Assembly (NCBI RefSeq): GCF_000812965.1
Contig: NZ_JSYN01000033.1
Location: 1-60,835, forward strand
Source of the DNA: Pedobacter kyungheensis
GTDB taxonomy: Bacteria; Bacteroidota; Bacteroidia; Sphingobacteriales; Sphingobacteriaceae
DNA length: 60,835 nucleotides
Direction of reading: 5' to 3'
In this document: positions 36,770-46,169 of the stretch, piece after piece
Layout of the letters: each line of letters starts with the position of its first letter
How positions within the stretch are numbered: the stretch's first letter is position 1
Translations under genes and position numbers: made by a program
Notes under the pieces: generated by a model
What the model was told of the DNA's origin: nothing
Databases searched by the model: none
What the model saw: only the letters and a program-made list of their open reading frames with translations

Positions 36770-38188
36770 CTATGATAAAAATGCCTGAGAAAAAGCCAGA
36801 AGCTTATCTTCCTCAAAATGTTTGGCTGTAAATTGTATACTTAACGGTAAATCTGCTTCGTTATTGCCCAAAGGCAGCGCAATAGCCGGGTTACCACTTA
36901 AAGATGGCAACACAGTAAAAATATCGGCCATGTACATCACCAACGCATCCTGCACGTTATCGCCAATTTTGAAAGCTGCTGTAGGTGCTACAGGCGATAA
37001 AACAAAATCATATTCTTCGAAAAGCTGATCCATTTTTTCGCGGATTAAGCGGCGAACCTGTTGTGCTTTTTGATAGTAAGCATCGTAATATCCGGCACTT
37101 AAAACAAATGTTCCTAAAAGGATGCGGCGTTTTACCTCTTCACCAAAACCTTCTGCCCGCGATAATTTGTAGAGTTCGTTTAACGATTTCGCTTCCATAT
37201 TACGGTGCCCGTAATGCACACCATCGTAACGCGAAAGGTTAGATGAAGCCTCGGCTGTAGTTAAAATATAGTATGCCGGAACAAGATAGTCTAACAGATC
37301 AAAAGAAACGTACTCAATGGTATGGCCCTGCGCTTCCAATTCAGCAATCGATTTTAAAATGGCCGATTTGATTTCAGGATCAAGCGCCTCGCTTTCAATC
37401 GTTTCTCTTAAAACCGCTATTTTTTGTTTTTTAGCCTGGTTTAAATGTGTCGGATAATCCGGAACAGCTGAAGCCGAAGCGGTAGAATCGTGATCGTCGC
37501 TACCCGCCAATACCTGAAGTAAAATGGCAGCATCTTCTACCGATGAAGTAATTGGTCCAACCTGATCAAAAGAAGAGGCATAGGCAATTACCCCATAACG
37601 GGAAATACGTCCGTAAGTTGGTTTAAGACCAATCTGACCGCAAAAAGCAGCCGGTTGCCTTACCGAGCCACCGGTATCGGTACCTAAAGCAGATAAGCAC
37701 ATATCGGCCTGCACCGCAACTGCCGAACCACCTGAAGAGCCACCCGGAACCAGTTCATGATTGGCTGCATTTCTAACCGCTCCATAGAAAGAAGTTTCGT
37801 TTGAGCCGCCCATAGCAAATTCATCGCAATTTAAGCGGCCAATAATAACGGCATCTTCCTGCAATAAACGTTCAACAACGGTAGCCGAATAGGGAGAGAT
37901 AAAACCTTCGAGCATTTTGGATGATGCAGTTACCTCATGGTCTTTGTAACAGATATTATCTTTAATACCAATAACCATTCCCGCAAGTTTTCCGGCAGTA
38001 CCTGCTTCTATTTTCTGCTGTACCGCTTTTGCCTGAACTTCGGCCGTATAAAAAAACACCTCATTAAATGCATTGAGGTGTTCATTATCTTTAATCTGCT
38101 TAAAATAATAAGCTAATAAATCGGGTAAAGTTAACTGCTTTTGCGAAATGAGCGATTGAATCTCTTTAAGAGAACTGTATTTCTTCAA
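36770..38188 (-). CDS. gatA: Aspartyl/glutamyl-tRNA amidotransferase subunit A
   Basis: The amidase of GatCAB, which converts Glu-tRNA(Gln) or Asp-tRNA(Asn) to the amidated forms. The catalytic triad is visible: lysine in VIGIKDNICYKD, the first serine in DTGGSVRQPA, and the nucleophile region PGGSSGGSAVAV. The 472-residue length is typical. GatB and GatC are not nearby. An intrinsic-terminator-like hairpin with a T run lies inside its coding sequence (38050-38082). It precedes tatA-like genes in the reading direction of the strand. Confidence 0.96.
   Translation of the reverse strand: MKKYSSLKEIQSLISQKQLTLPDLLAYYFKQIKDNEHLNAFNEVFFYTAEVQAKAVQQKIEAGTAGKLAGMVIGIKDNICYKDHEVTASSKMLEGFISPYSATVVERLLQEDAVIIGRLNCDEFAMGGSNETSFYGAVRNAANHELVPGGSSGGSAVAVQADMCLSALGTDTGGSVRQPAAFCGQIGLKPTYGRISRYGVIAYASSFDQVGPITSSVEDAAILLQVLAGSDDHDSTASASAVPDYPTHLNQAKKQKIAVLRETIESEALDPEIKSAILKSIAELEAQGHTIEYVSFDLLDYLVPAYYILTTAEASSNLSRYDGVHYGHRNMEAKSLNELYKLSRAEGFGEEVKRRILLGTFVLSAGYYDAYYQKAQQVRRLIREKMDQLFEEYDFVLSPVAPTAAFKIGDNVQDALVMYMADIFTVLPSLSGNPAIALPLGNNEADLPLSIQFTAKHFEEDKLLAFSQAFLS
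38050..38082 (-). terminator. Terminator-like hairpin inside the gatA coding region
   Basis: On the minus strand, aacacctca pairs exactly with tgaggtgtt (38074-38082 and 38055-38063) around a 10-nt loop. At least five T residues follow. It is about 110 bases into gatA, inside the NEHLNAFNEVFFYT codons. Most likely a chance or mild attenuation element. Confidence 0.4.
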
Positions 38189-38206
38189 AACAAAAAATTA
38201 TTGCAA

Positions 38207-38407
38207 TTAAACAGTCTTATCGCGGTTAGATGGATCTACCTGATCGCCATCAACGCCATCTTTACCATCTTTAAATTCTTTAACACCTTTGCCTAAACCT
38301 CTCATCAGTTCAGGAATTTTTTTACCACCAAATAATAACAATACCACTACCGCAATAATGATAATTTCTGGTGTTCCAAGCATTGCTGCTATTGTTGTAT
38401 TTAACAT
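38207..38407 (-). CDS. tatA: Twin-arginine translocase subunit TatA (short paralogue)
   Basis: A pore-forming component of the Tat export system for folded proteins. The 66-residue protein has a single N-terminal helix (IIIIAVVVLLLFGGKKIPEL) followed by an amphipathic helix (MRGLGKGVKEFKDG), the TatA/E pattern. It is 12 bp downstream of a second TatA-like gene and upstream of gatA on the same strand. Together they probably form a small Tat locus; TatC is not in the window. Confidence 0.9.
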   Translation of the reverse strand: MLNTTIAAMLGTPEIIIIAVVVLLLFGGKKIPELMRGLGKGVKEFKDGKDGVDGDQVDPSNRDKTV

Positions 38408-38419
38408 AATATTTTTTGA

Positions 38420-38779
38420 TTAAACTTTTTGATTGTCGCTAACATTTTTTTCGTCAACAGGTTTACTTTCAGGTGTGTGCGCTGTTTGTGCTTCTACCTT
38501 TTCATCTACCGGTGCTTCTTCAGTTGGGTGATGACGTTGACTATGGTTTACTGCTGTTTCTTCCGCTTCTTCTTTATCCAGATCCATGGCGTTAATATTT
38601 CTGTGGATTTCGCGCTTCACACCATCTGAGGCATCTTTGAACTCTCTGATCCCTTTCCCTAATCCTCTAGCCAGTTCGGGTAATTTTTTACCTCCAAATA
38701 ACAAAAGAACTACCACTAAAATGAGTATGATCTCCGATCCACCCATGTTTAAAAACTCTAATAACGTGCCTTGATACAT
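38420..38779 (-). CDS. tatA: Twin-arginine translocase subunit TatA/E (long paralogue)
   Basis: The same architecture as the 66-residue copy: membrane helix (GGSEIILILVVVLLLFGGKKL) and amphipathic helix (ARGLGKGIREFKDA). It then has a longer, charged, low-complexity tail (EEAEETAVNHSQRHH, DEKVEAQT). The ATG at 38779 (119 aa) is preferred over a GTG one codon earlier. A TATATTTG -7 element lies at 38797-38804 on this strand. Two TatA types in tandem may adjust pore size or copy number. Confidence 0.88.
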   Translation of the reverse strand: MYQGTLLEFLNMGGSEIILILVVVLLLFGGKKLPELARGLGKGIREFKDASDGVKREIHRNINAMDLDKEEAEETAVNHSQRHHPTEEAPVDEKVEAQTAHTPESKPVDEKNVSDNQKV

Positions 38780-38796
38780 CACTAATATAATTTATA

Positions 38797-38804
38797 CAAA
38801 TATA
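38797..38804 (-). promoter_or_regulatory. -7 element of the tatA-tatA unit
   Basis: The minus strand reads TATATTTG 17 bp before the ATG at 38779. Confidence 0.5.
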
Positions 38805-38826
38805 GACATTTTAACTTGTCTTCAGT

Positions 38827-40122
38827 TTATTTACTAATCCAGGCCTCGGGGTTTAGTTTTGTCTGGCCTCTCATAATTTCAAAATGCAGTTCTGCAATAT
38901 CTCCTGTATTGGCCAACACCCCTATGGTTTGGCGGGTACTTACTTTATCGCCTTTACTTACGCTGGCAGATTTAAGGTTTTGGTATATGGTAAAATAGTT
39001 ACCATGCATTAATATCACCACATATTTACCATAAATAAGACTTACGCCTAAAACCTCGCCATCAAACACGGCCCTTACTGCAGCACCTTCCGAAGCGGTA
39101 ATATTTACCCCTTCATTATTCATTGTGGCCTGATCTACCTTGTGTACACCAAAATGTTCAGTAATGGTGCCCGAAACGGGGTAAGGTAAACGCCCTCTGT
39201 TATTTTCAAATCCTGCAGCCAGTTTTGCCGATCCGGCATCGCTGGTAAGCAGTTCGTTAGCATTCTTTTCTTTTGCTGCTGCTGGTGCTGCCGGAACAGG
39301 TTTGTTTTCTGCTCTTGCTTTTGCTGCAGCTGCCTTAGCCTCTGCCGCGGCCTTCGCTGCCGCTATACGTGCTTCTTCGGCTGCTTTTCTTCTTGCTTCT
39401 TCAATAGCACGTTGAATAGCCAAACGAATGGCTTTATCAATCTGCGCCTGTTGTTTTACACGGGTGCTAATATCTTGTTTAAACTGCTTTTCTTGCTTGC
39501 TTAGTTTATTAAGCACCACAGATTGCTCGCTTTTATCTTTCCCCAAACGCTCACGCTCTTTTTCCTGTTCTTTTAACAGCTCACTTTTTTCCCTTAAAGT
39601 TTTATCCAACACTTTAATTTTACCGTTCAGATCTTGCTGTGTATTTTCAATATAACCGGCCTGTTTTTTACGGTACTGACTAAACTGCTGCAAATATTTT
39701 ATCCGCTTATAAGCTTGGTTAAAATCTTTAGCTGCAAAAATAAACATCATCTTATCGTAAGCATTTCTGTTACGCTGTGCAAAACGGATCATGCCGGCAT
39801 ACTCTTTTTTAAGATCGCCTAGCTGACCTTGTAAAGTATGTACGGTATTGGTGTTCTGAGAGATTTGGTTATCCAGATTTTTTATTTCAGAATTGATGGT
39901 ACCAATCTTATCCTGGCGCAACCGAATCTGGGCATTGATGGTGTTAATCTGCTGTATGGTAAGCTTTTTACCACTGGCAGCTTTGTTCAAATTTTTCTGA
40001 AGTTGTTCAATTTCGCGCTGTATAGCTTCTTTTTTCCTTCTAAGTTGGCTTTCAGTTTGTGCTACCGCCGAAAGGGTAAGCACGCTTAAAAAAAGGATAA
40101 ATAGATATTTGTGTAGCTTCAT
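38827..40122 (-). CDS. EnvC-like murein hydrolase activator (coiled coil plus degenerate LytM)
   Basis: A periplasmic activator of cell-wall amidases during division. The 431 residues have a signal peptide, a long coiled coil (about 25-240, e.g. EIEQLQKNLNKAASGKKLTI) and an alanine-rich linker. A C-terminal LytM/M23 domain (about 310-430) follows. The domain lacks the zinc ligands expected of an active peptidase: the HxxxD site is replaced by MNNEGVNI, and the second site keeps only one histidine (ELHFEIM). That is the pattern of EnvC, so activator rather than peptidase. TACTTTTG lies 5 nt before its ATG. Its neighbours are tatA and DUF4292 genes. Confidence 0.9.
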   Translation of the reverse strand: MKLHKYLFILFLSVLTLSAVAQTESQLRRKKEAIQREIEQLQKNLNKAASGKKLTIQQINTINAQIRLRQDKIGTINSEIKNLDNQISQNTNTVHTLQGQLGDLKKEYAGMIRFAQRNRNAYDKMMFIFAAKDFNQAYKRIKYLQQFSQYRKKQAGYIENTQQDLNGKIKVLDKTLREKSELLKEQEKERERLGKDKSEQSVVLNKLSKQEKQFKQDISTRVKQQAQIDKAIRLAIQRAIEEARRKAAEEARIAAAKAAAEAKAAAAKARAENKPVPAAPAAAKEKNANELLTSDAGSAKLAAGFENNRGRLPYPVSGTITEHFGVHKVDQATMNNEGVNITASEGAAVRAVFDGEVLGVSLIYGKYVVILMHGNYFTIYQNLKSASVSKGDKVSTRQTIGVLANTGDIAELHFEIMRGQTKLNPEAWISK

Positions 40123-40127
40123 TAAGC

Positions 40128-40135
40128 CAAAAGTA
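40128..40135 (-). promoter_or_regulatory. -7 element 5 nt before the EnvC-like ATG (leaderless candidate)
   Basis: The minus strand reads TActTTTG, then five bases, then ATG. Transcription would begin at or next to the start codon. Confidence 0.5.
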
Positions 40136-40266
40136 TAAAAATTTTGGAGTAAAAAATATTAAAATTGAGATACTCAGCTCATAATTACTTATAACAGAAC
40201 TGTCTTCACCTAATCTTCATGCACCAGGTGAACTTGAAAACCAGAATGGATTATTTTGTTGGGTAA

Positions 40267-41058
40267 TTACTTTACTACAGTAAATCTCTTTGGTACACTA
40301 AACGGAAAATCGACCGGAACATTGCCATCAATTTTAACAAACTGCATGTCGATGTTTATCCGCTTTGCTTTTGATAAGGTTTTGATTTGCAAAGTGCTTG
40401 GAAATAAATATTCGTTTAATTTCTGGTAATCGGTATACGTTACTTTTAAGGCCTGTCCGTTTTGCGAATCATTTAAATTAGTTTCGGCTACTTTAAAAAG
40501 CGTATTGAAAAGTAACTTATAATCGAGCGATTGTTTGCTGCCAGAAACTACCCAGGCGCCATTTTCCTGCTTAACATCCGATTGGTCGGTTAAAAATTCG
40601 CCCATGGCATTACCGGTTAAAATGGCTTGCAGGGTGTTAAAATTAACCTGTTTATTGGTAAAATTATAAATGTAACTGAAAGGCTTTTTCAGGTATTCGC
40701 TTTTCATCCGGTTCATAATTTTAATGCTATCAGGCGTAATTAAAGCCCTGGCTACCTCGGCCATTCCACCTAATGCCGTAATGCTTACCCAAATGGTTTC
40801 CTTGTCTTTCATTTTGAAATTCATGGTCACATCATTGGCATCGCCGGCAATATCGAGCGTGGCTTTTGCCTTAAGCGAAAGCGTATTAAATTTAAGTTGT
40901 TTACTGTTTAATAAAGTTAAGGCCTCGGCTTTAGAATTATCAACTTTGGTTTCTGTTTTGGTTGGCGGTGCAACTACAATTTCTTTCTTGGGCTTACATG
41001 CCGAAACAAAAACTACAGTACCTAATACAAACAGGCTATTTAAAATATTTCTTCTCAT
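40267..41058 (-). CDS. DUF4292-type lipoprotein
   Basis: A 263-residue lipoprotein: signal with lipobox VSACKPKKE, then a beta-rich LolA/LolB-like region with SLKAKATLDIAGDANDVTMN, IWVSITALGGMAEVARALITPDSI, and C-terminal VDFPFSVPKRFTVVK. DUF4292 proteins are common in Bacteroidota and have been proposed to resemble LolB-type lipoprotein carriers; the role is not proven. It overlaps the end of the TPR gene by 23 bp, so the two are probably translated together, and both lie upstream of the EnvC-like gene on this strand. Confidence 0.82.
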   Translation of the reverse strand: MRRNILNSLFVLGTVVFVSACKPKKEIVVAPPTKTETKVDNSKAEALTLLNSKQLKFNTLSLKAKATLDIAGDANDVTMNFKMKDKETIWVSITALGGMAEVARALITPDSIKIMNRMKSEYLKKPFSYIYNFTNKQVNFNTLQAILTGNAMGEFLTDQSDVKQENGAWVVSGSKQSLDYKLLFNTLFKVAETNLNDSQNGQALKVTYTDYQKLNEYLFPSTLQIKTLSKAKRINIDMQFVKIDGNVPVDFPFSVPKRFTVVK

Positions 41059-42733
41059 TTATTTTCTTATTTAATACTTCAGAGCTGTTTCCAGCTTCTT
41101 TTGCTTTTTGCCATTGAATTAATGCAGCATCTTTTTCACCCTTCATAAACAGGATATCGCCATAACGCTCCAGATAAACACCGTTCTTGCTGCTATTGTT
41201 TTGTAACGCCTTTTCAATCCAGGTTTTGGCCAGATCGTATTTTTGCTGCTTAAACAAGATAAAAGCATAAGTATCGGTAATCGACGAGTTATTGGGCATG
41301 GCATTGGCCGCAGTTTCTGCATATTTAGCCGCTTTGTTTAAATCATCATTCCTTAAAGCCAGATAGTAGGCATAATTGTTCATGATGAGGTAATTGTCGG
41401 GCTCGACTGCAATAGCCTTTTCAAATGCTGTTTTGGCCTGTGTAAAATTATTCTGGTTGATATAAATATCGCCTTGCAGGGCATAAACCTGTGCCTGCAA
41501 ACTTTTATTCTCCACATCCAGCTGCAACGATGTTTTCAAATTACTTAAAGCCGAATCGAATTTACCGGTTTTAAAAAGGGCATAAGCCATGTAGTAATAT
41601 AAACTGGCCTGATTTGGATAAATAGTTAAAGCCTCATCACCAACTTTTACTGCTTCATCATAGTGCCCCAATAAGGTATGGATATTAATAATCTGCTCCC
41701 AGACTGCGTAGACTTGTTCGTTCAGTTTAAGCGCGGCCTGATATTGCGTTAATGCTTCTTTTAAGCTGTTTTGCTGATACAGCACATCGGCATAGAGCGC
41801 CAAAGCTTTTGCGTCAGAAGGGTTTTTCTCTGCAACCAATTTACTCAGTTCGGTTACATTTTTAGCCACAACAGGCTGGCTGAGTTTTGGAAAAAGGGCT
41901 GCAATGATTTTTATTTTCTCGTTTATTGGCATTTCGGCACTTTCGAAAGCCATTTTTAAGGAAGCAAATGCCGCTTCATCGTTTTTCTGCTTGCGGTAAA
42001 TATCGGCCAGGCCTAAATTCACTTCAAAATTTTGAGGTTCCAGCTGTTGTGCCTTTACCAGTACCTTTAAAGCTTCGGGGTCGTTGCCTTTTTGCAGGAG
42101 CAAACCTGCGGCATACAGATAGTTTTTTACATCGGCCTGGTTACCTTCCAGCAACTTAACAATATCGCTTTCTTTGGTGCTCCCGTTTTGGTCCATCCTT
42201 CTTTTGGCTACCAGTAACTCTTTCGATTCGCCAAATTTCGCTTCAATTTCGTTATAGGTTTTCTTAGCCGCATCGAGCTGGTTGGCTAAAAACTGGGCAT
42301 TAGCTTTATCAAAATAATAGGCATCGTTTTGCGGATCGAGGCGAATGAGTTGATTAAACACCTCAACAAGCTCAGGCATTTTATTGTTGCGTTTATACAC
42401 CTCACCTAATAAACGCCAGTACCAGAGGTTATCCTGATTTATTTTTAGCGCCTGCTTAATATTTTGTTCTGCTTCAGTAAGTTTATCTAAACGCAAATTG
42501 GCATTAGCCAGTTCGAAATAGGCCGCATGGTTATTGGGATCTAAACTTACAATCTTGTTAAAATTGGTTGAAGCCACTGCATAATTTTCAGACATTTTTT
42601 CGCGCAGACCGGCAAAGAACAACTGTTTTACCATATTGCTGTCGCGGTTCGTAGCTGGCATAACCGTTTCCTGACCAAAAGCCTGGAAACCAGTAAAAGC
42701 AAGCCCGAGAAGAAAATGCATTTTGTACTTCAT
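41036..42733 (-). CDS. Secreted tetratricopeptide-repeat protein
   Basis: A 565-residue protein with a signal peptide (MKYKMHFLLGLAFTGFQAFG) and about twelve TPR units in the mature part (e.g. NHAAYFELANANLRLDKLTEAEQ, DYAYYLALRNDDLNKAAKYAE). TPRs form a helical groove for protein binding. The ATG at 42733 is used, as the TTG at 42742 has no support. It overlaps the DUF4292 gene by 23 bp. Together with the EnvC-like gene it looks like an envelope-assembly cluster, but the partner is unknown. Confidence 0.85.
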   Translation of the reverse strand: MKYKMHFLLGLAFTGFQAFGQETVMPATNRDSNMVKQLFFAGLREKMSENYAVASTNFNKIVSLDPNNHAAYFELANANLRLDKLTEAEQNIKQALKINQDNLWYWRLLGEVYKRNNKMPELVEVFNQLIRLDPQNDAYYFDKANAQFLANQLDAAKKTYNEIEAKFGESKELLVAKRRMDQNGSTKESDIVKLLEGNQADVKNYLYAAGLLLQKGNDPEALKVLVKAQQLEPQNFEVNLGLADIYRKQKNDEAAFASLKMAFESAEMPINEKIKIIAALFPKLSQPVVAKNVTELSKLVAEKNPSDAKALALYADVLYQQNSLKEALTQYQAALKLNEQVYAVWEQIINIHTLLGHYDEAVKVGDEALTIYPNQASLYYYMAYALFKTGKFDSALSNLKTSLQLDVENKSLQAQVYALQGDIYINQNNFTQAKTAFEKAIAVEPDNYLIMNNYAYYLALRNDDLNKAAKYAETAANAMPNNSSITDTYAFILFKQQKYDLAKTWIEKALQNNSSKNGVYLERYGDILFMKGEKDAALIQWQKAKEAGNSSEVLNKKINEKKYFK

Positions 42734-42784
42734 ATCATCCAAAAATTAACGCCAAACTCCCAACTGAAAACTGCCAACTCCAAA

Positions 42785-43216
42785 CTATTTCCCGGTATGT
42801 CCGTAACCACCTTCGCCCCTATCGGTTTTGCCAAGTACATCAACCGGCTGCCAGGTTATCGTTTCGTGTTTTGCAACAACCATTTGCGCAATCCTGTCGC
42901 CATTAACAATTTTAAAATCTGTATCGGATAAATTTACCAATAAAACTTTGATCTCACCACGGTAATCAGCATCAATTGTACCGGGAGCATTCACAATACT
43001 AATGCCATGTTTATAAGCCAGTCCGCTTCTCGGCCTAATCTGTGCTTCGTAGCCAATGGGCAACTCGATAAACAGTCCGGTTGGCACCAATAAGCGCTGC
43101 AAAGGTTTAAGTGTAATTTCTTCGGTTATTGCTGCACGCAAATCCATGCCTGCGGCATGTGCAGTTTCGTATTGTGGCAGCGCATGCCCTGATTTATTGA
43201 TAATTTTGATTTCCAT
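42785..43216 (-). CDS. dut: dUTP diphosphatase
   Basis: It hydrolyses dUTP to dUMP, keeping uracil out of DNA. The 143-residue trimeric-type enzyme has motif 1 AAGMDLRAA, motif 2 PRSGLAYKHG, motif 3 GTIDADYRGEIKVLLVNL, motif 4 RIAQMVV and the C-terminal RGEGGYGHTG loop (usual RGxGGFGSTG). It is complete. It lies between the TPR gene and the flippase gene on the same strand. Confidence 0.97.
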   Translation of the reverse strand: MEIKIINKSGHALPQYETAHAAGMDLRAAITEEITLKPLQRLLVPTGLFIELPIGYEAQIRPRSGLAYKHGISIVNAPGTIDADYRGEIKVLLVNLSDTDFKIVNGDRIAQMVVAKHETITWQPVDVLGKTDRGEGGYGHTGK

Positions 43217-43259
43217 TTTGACAGATGTAAGATTTTAGACAATTACCAGAGAGACCTGA

Positions 43260-44738
43260 TTACTTCTTTAAAAGCTTTAATAAATTATTTTTTTCGAAAT
43301 AAAACATGCCGAGTAAAAAGATGATCAACAATCCGTTACCGAAGTAAATATTTTGTTTAAATACCCAAAAGGAAAGGTAAACTAAAAATATAGAAACCAC
43401 AAGGTAGGCAACCATTCGCTTTAAATTATAAGGAATAGGGTAGTGCTTTTGTCCCAATACGTAAGAAATAACCATAATAATCAGGTAAGCAAACATCGAT
43501 ACCCAGGCCGAGCCCATATAACTGTACTTTGGAATCAAAATGATATTCATTATAATGGTAAATACCGCACCTACCAGCGAAATATATAAACCGAAACGTG
43601 TTTGATCCGACAAACGGTACCAAACAGATAAATTCATATATATACCCAGGCAAACGTATCCAAATAACAGGTACGGAACAGCGGTAAGACCGACCCAATA
43701 TTTATCTGAAATAAAATGTTTAATGATTTCGATGTTTGCAGTTAAACCAACAAACAGGATAGATAAGGCCAGCACAAAATAGTACAGGATGGTTGCATAA
43801 GTTTGTTTTGCATTGGCATTTTTAGCATGACTAAAAAAGAAAGGTTCAGCCCCGAGTCTGAATGCGGTATTGAAAATACTGATGAAAATAGCCAGTTTAC
43901 AAACTGCACCATAAATACCAATGTCGTGATCGGCTATATTGGTGGGCAGGTATTTACTCAATAAAATTTTATCGAGGTTTTCGTTGATGATAAAAGACAG
44001 GTTGGCAACCAAAACAGGCCAGCTGTAACCAAACATATTACCAAATAAGGCCTTGTTAAACTTAAATTCAATTTCTAAAAATTGAGGAAAAAGCATAACG
44101 AAGGTAACAATGCTCGCAATTAAATTGGAAATAAACACATAGCCAACCCAACGTCCTTTATACCATGAAGCCAGCCAGCCACTTCCAATATCATTTTTAA
44201 TTAACCAGGGGATAACAAAAATGAAAATCAGGTTGAAACCCACAAATACGCCAATATTTAAAAACTTAATGAGGCTATAGCGAAATGGTTTTCCATCAGC
44301 CCTGAGTTTGGCAAACGGAATTACACTAATGGCATCTACAAATAAGATCCATATAAAGTATTGCACATACAATTTTTGATTAGCAAGTTCCGAAATGCTT
44401 CCATTTAAGGTAAAACGGGCAAAATAATCTGAAAAAACTAATCCGGTTATTAAGAAAAGAGTAGAAATAAAAGCAATAACCAAAAAGCTGTTGTTATATA
44501 CTTCCTGTTTTTTATCTTCATGCTTATTCAGATACCGGAAATAGGTAGTTTCCATCCCAAATGCCAAAATTGGGTTGATAATGGAAACATAACTGAACAT
44601 TTTGGTAAATATCCCGTACACACTTGTTGGGTAAACCCTGGTATAAATGGGGGTGAGGATAAAATTGAATAAGCGCGAAAAGATGGTACTTAAACCATAA
44701 ATAAGCGTTTGTCCGGCAAACTTTTTATATACAGACAT
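43260..44738 (-). CDS. Oligosaccharide flippase family (MOP superfamily, Wzx-like)
   Basis: An inner-membrane protein with about 12-14 helices; MOP-superfamily flippases move lipid-linked oligosaccharides to the periplasmic side. The 492 residues start FAGQTLIYGLSTIFSRLFNFILTP, a typical Wzx start, with YTRVYPTSVYGIFTKMFSYV following. No glycosyltransferase genes are adjacent, so it is outside a typical polysaccharide cluster. Substrate unknown; it could also be a peptidoglycan- or glycan-linked flippase. Confidence 0.85.
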   Translation of the reverse strand: MSVYKKFAGQTLIYGLSTIFSRLFNFILTPIYTRVYPTSVYGIFTKMFSYVSIINPILAFGMETTYFRYLNKHEDKKQEVYNNSFLVIAFISTLFLITGLVFSDYFARFTLNGSISELANQKLYVQYFIWILFVDAISVIPFAKLRADGKPFRYSLIKFLNIGVFVGFNLIFIFVIPWLIKNDIGSGWLASWYKGRWVGYVFISNLIASIVTFVMLFPQFLEIEFKFNKALFGNMFGYSWPVLVANLSFIINENLDKILLSKYLPTNIADHDIGIYGAVCKLAIFISIFNTAFRLGAEPFFFSHAKNANAKQTYATILYYFVLALSILFVGLTANIEIIKHFISDKYWVGLTAVPYLLFGYVCLGIYMNLSVWYRLSDQTRFGLYISLVGAVFTIIMNIILIPKYSYMGSAWVSMFAYLIIMVISYVLGQKHYPIPYNLKRMVAYLVVSIFLVYLSFWVFKQNIYFGNGLLIIFLLGMFYFEKNNLLKLLKK

Positions 44739-44816
44739 TTAATATTGAGATTTGGGCATTGCGCATTGAAATTAGCTCCTTACCGGAACAATAAAGCAAT
44801 CGAACAATTCGGCAAT

Positions 44817-45089
44817 TTATTTCCTTAAAACTTCAAAATTACGATAGTTTTTCACTTCGGCTTCGCTTACCGCAACATTTTCCACACGAGAGCGATCAGG
44901 CCCTTCGTGGCACCAGTTTACAAATTCTTCGAGAAAAATTTCCTCACCTTCCGCTTCGATATATACTGAGCCATCCTTTTCGTTTCGTACAAAGCCATTT
45001 ACCATCATTTGGTTGGCGATAATTTTGGTGGTTTCCCTAAAACCAACGCCCTGCACTTTACCTGTTACTATTATATTGAGGTGTTTCAT
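44817..45089 (-). CDS. acyP: Acylphosphatase
   Basis: It hydrolyses the carboxyl-phosphate bond of acylphosphates. The 90-residue protein has GKVQGVGFRETTKIIA (phosphate loop with the catalytic arginine) and NGFVRNEKDGSVYIEAEG (catalytic asparagine), in a small alpha/beta ferredoxin-like fold. Full length. Confidence 0.93.
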   Translation of the reverse strand: MKHLNIIVTGKVQGVGFRETTKIIANQMMVNGFVRNEKDGSVYIEAEGEEIFLEEFVNWCHEGPDRSRVENVAVSEAEVKNYRNFEVLRK

Positions 45090-45209
45090 TTATTGTTGTA
45101 AAGTTGAAATGTTTTAGTTGCAAAGTTAGTAAACCAATTGTTTATCGTTAGCCTCAGGCGTTCTAAAGTTTAAATGTTGTAAGGTTGAAACCGTCATGTG
45201 CCATTAAGT

Positions 45210-46166
45210 TTATAAATCTAATTCACCTTGTAAATGGTCAATTTTTTGTACTGCTAATTTAAAATCCGACCAGATTTCTTCCAAAATGGCTTTAGCCGGT
45301 CTAATTTCTTTCAGCATAGCCGAAACCTGACCAATTTCGAGTTCGCCATTTTTCATGTCTCCTTCAAACATGCCCAGCTTTGCCTTTGCCCTGCCCAAAA
45401 GTTCCATTAAACGCGACCTATCTGCCCCTTCGGCTTCTGCTATCGATATGGCATCGGCAAATTCATTTTTCAATAATCTTACCGGAACCAGTTTTTTCAT
45501 CGCCAGTTTGGTATCGCCTTCAGCCGCTGCTATAATTTTGTGTTTAAATTCCGGGTGCGCCGACGATTCTTCGGCTACGGCAAAGGCCGAGCCTACCTGA
45601 ACAGCATCAGCTCCTAAAGCAAAAGTAGCCAGCATGGCCTGGCCACTACCAATGCCACCTGCGGCAATTACCGGAATATTAACTGCTGCTTTAATCATTG
45701 GGATTAAACATAAAGTAGTGGTTTCCTCACGCCCATTATGTCCACCAGCTTCGAAGCCTTCAGCCACAATCGCATCTACCCCGGCTTCTTCTGCTTTTAA
45801 CGCAAATTTGGTATTGGCAATAACATGCACCACAATAATGCCCCTTTCCTTTAAAGTTTTAGTCCAGGTAGCCGGATTACCAGCCGAAGAAAAAACAATT
45901 TTTACTTCTTCTTCAATTACGATATCAATAATCTCCTGAATATTGGGATAAAGCAGTGGAATATTAACCCCAAAAGGTTTATCGGTAGCGTTTTTGCATT
46001 TTTGGATATGGGTTCGCAACACTTCGGGATACATAGAGCCTGCACCAATAATGCCTAAACCACCTGCATTTGATACCGCCGAAGCCAGTTTCCAGCCACT
46101 ACACCATACCATACCCGCCTGAATAATGGGATATTTAATATTAAAAAGTTTACAGATTGGATTCAT
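45210..46166 (-). CDS. Nitronate monooxygenase (2-nitropropane dioxygenase) family
   Basis: An FMN-dependent TIM-barrel enzyme that oxidises nitronates; some relatives are FabK-type enoyl reductases. The 318 residues contain QAGMVWCSGWKLASAVSNAGGLGIIGAGS, EGFEAGGHNGREE and the FMN phosphate-binding GGIGSGQAMLATFALGADAV. The substrate cannot be set from the sequence. It sits 3 bp downstream of the amidohydrolase gene, so the two form an operon. Confidence 0.9.
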   Translation of the reverse strand: MNPICKLFNIKYPIIQAGMVWCSGWKLASAVSNAGGLGIIGAGSMYPEVLRTHIQKCKNATDKPFGVNIPLLYPNIQEIIDIVIEEEVKIVFSSAGNPATWTKTLKERGIIVVHVIANTKFALKAEEAGVDAIVAEGFEAGGHNGREETTTLCLIPMIKAAVNIPVIAAGGIGSGQAMLATFALGADAVQVGSAFAVAEESSAHPEFKHKIIAAAEGDTKLAMKKLVPVRLLKNEFADAISIAEAEGADRSRLMELLGRAKAKLGMFEGDMKNGELEIGQVSAMLKEIRPAKAILEEIWSDFKLAVQKIDHLQGELDL

Positions 46167-46169
46167 CCT

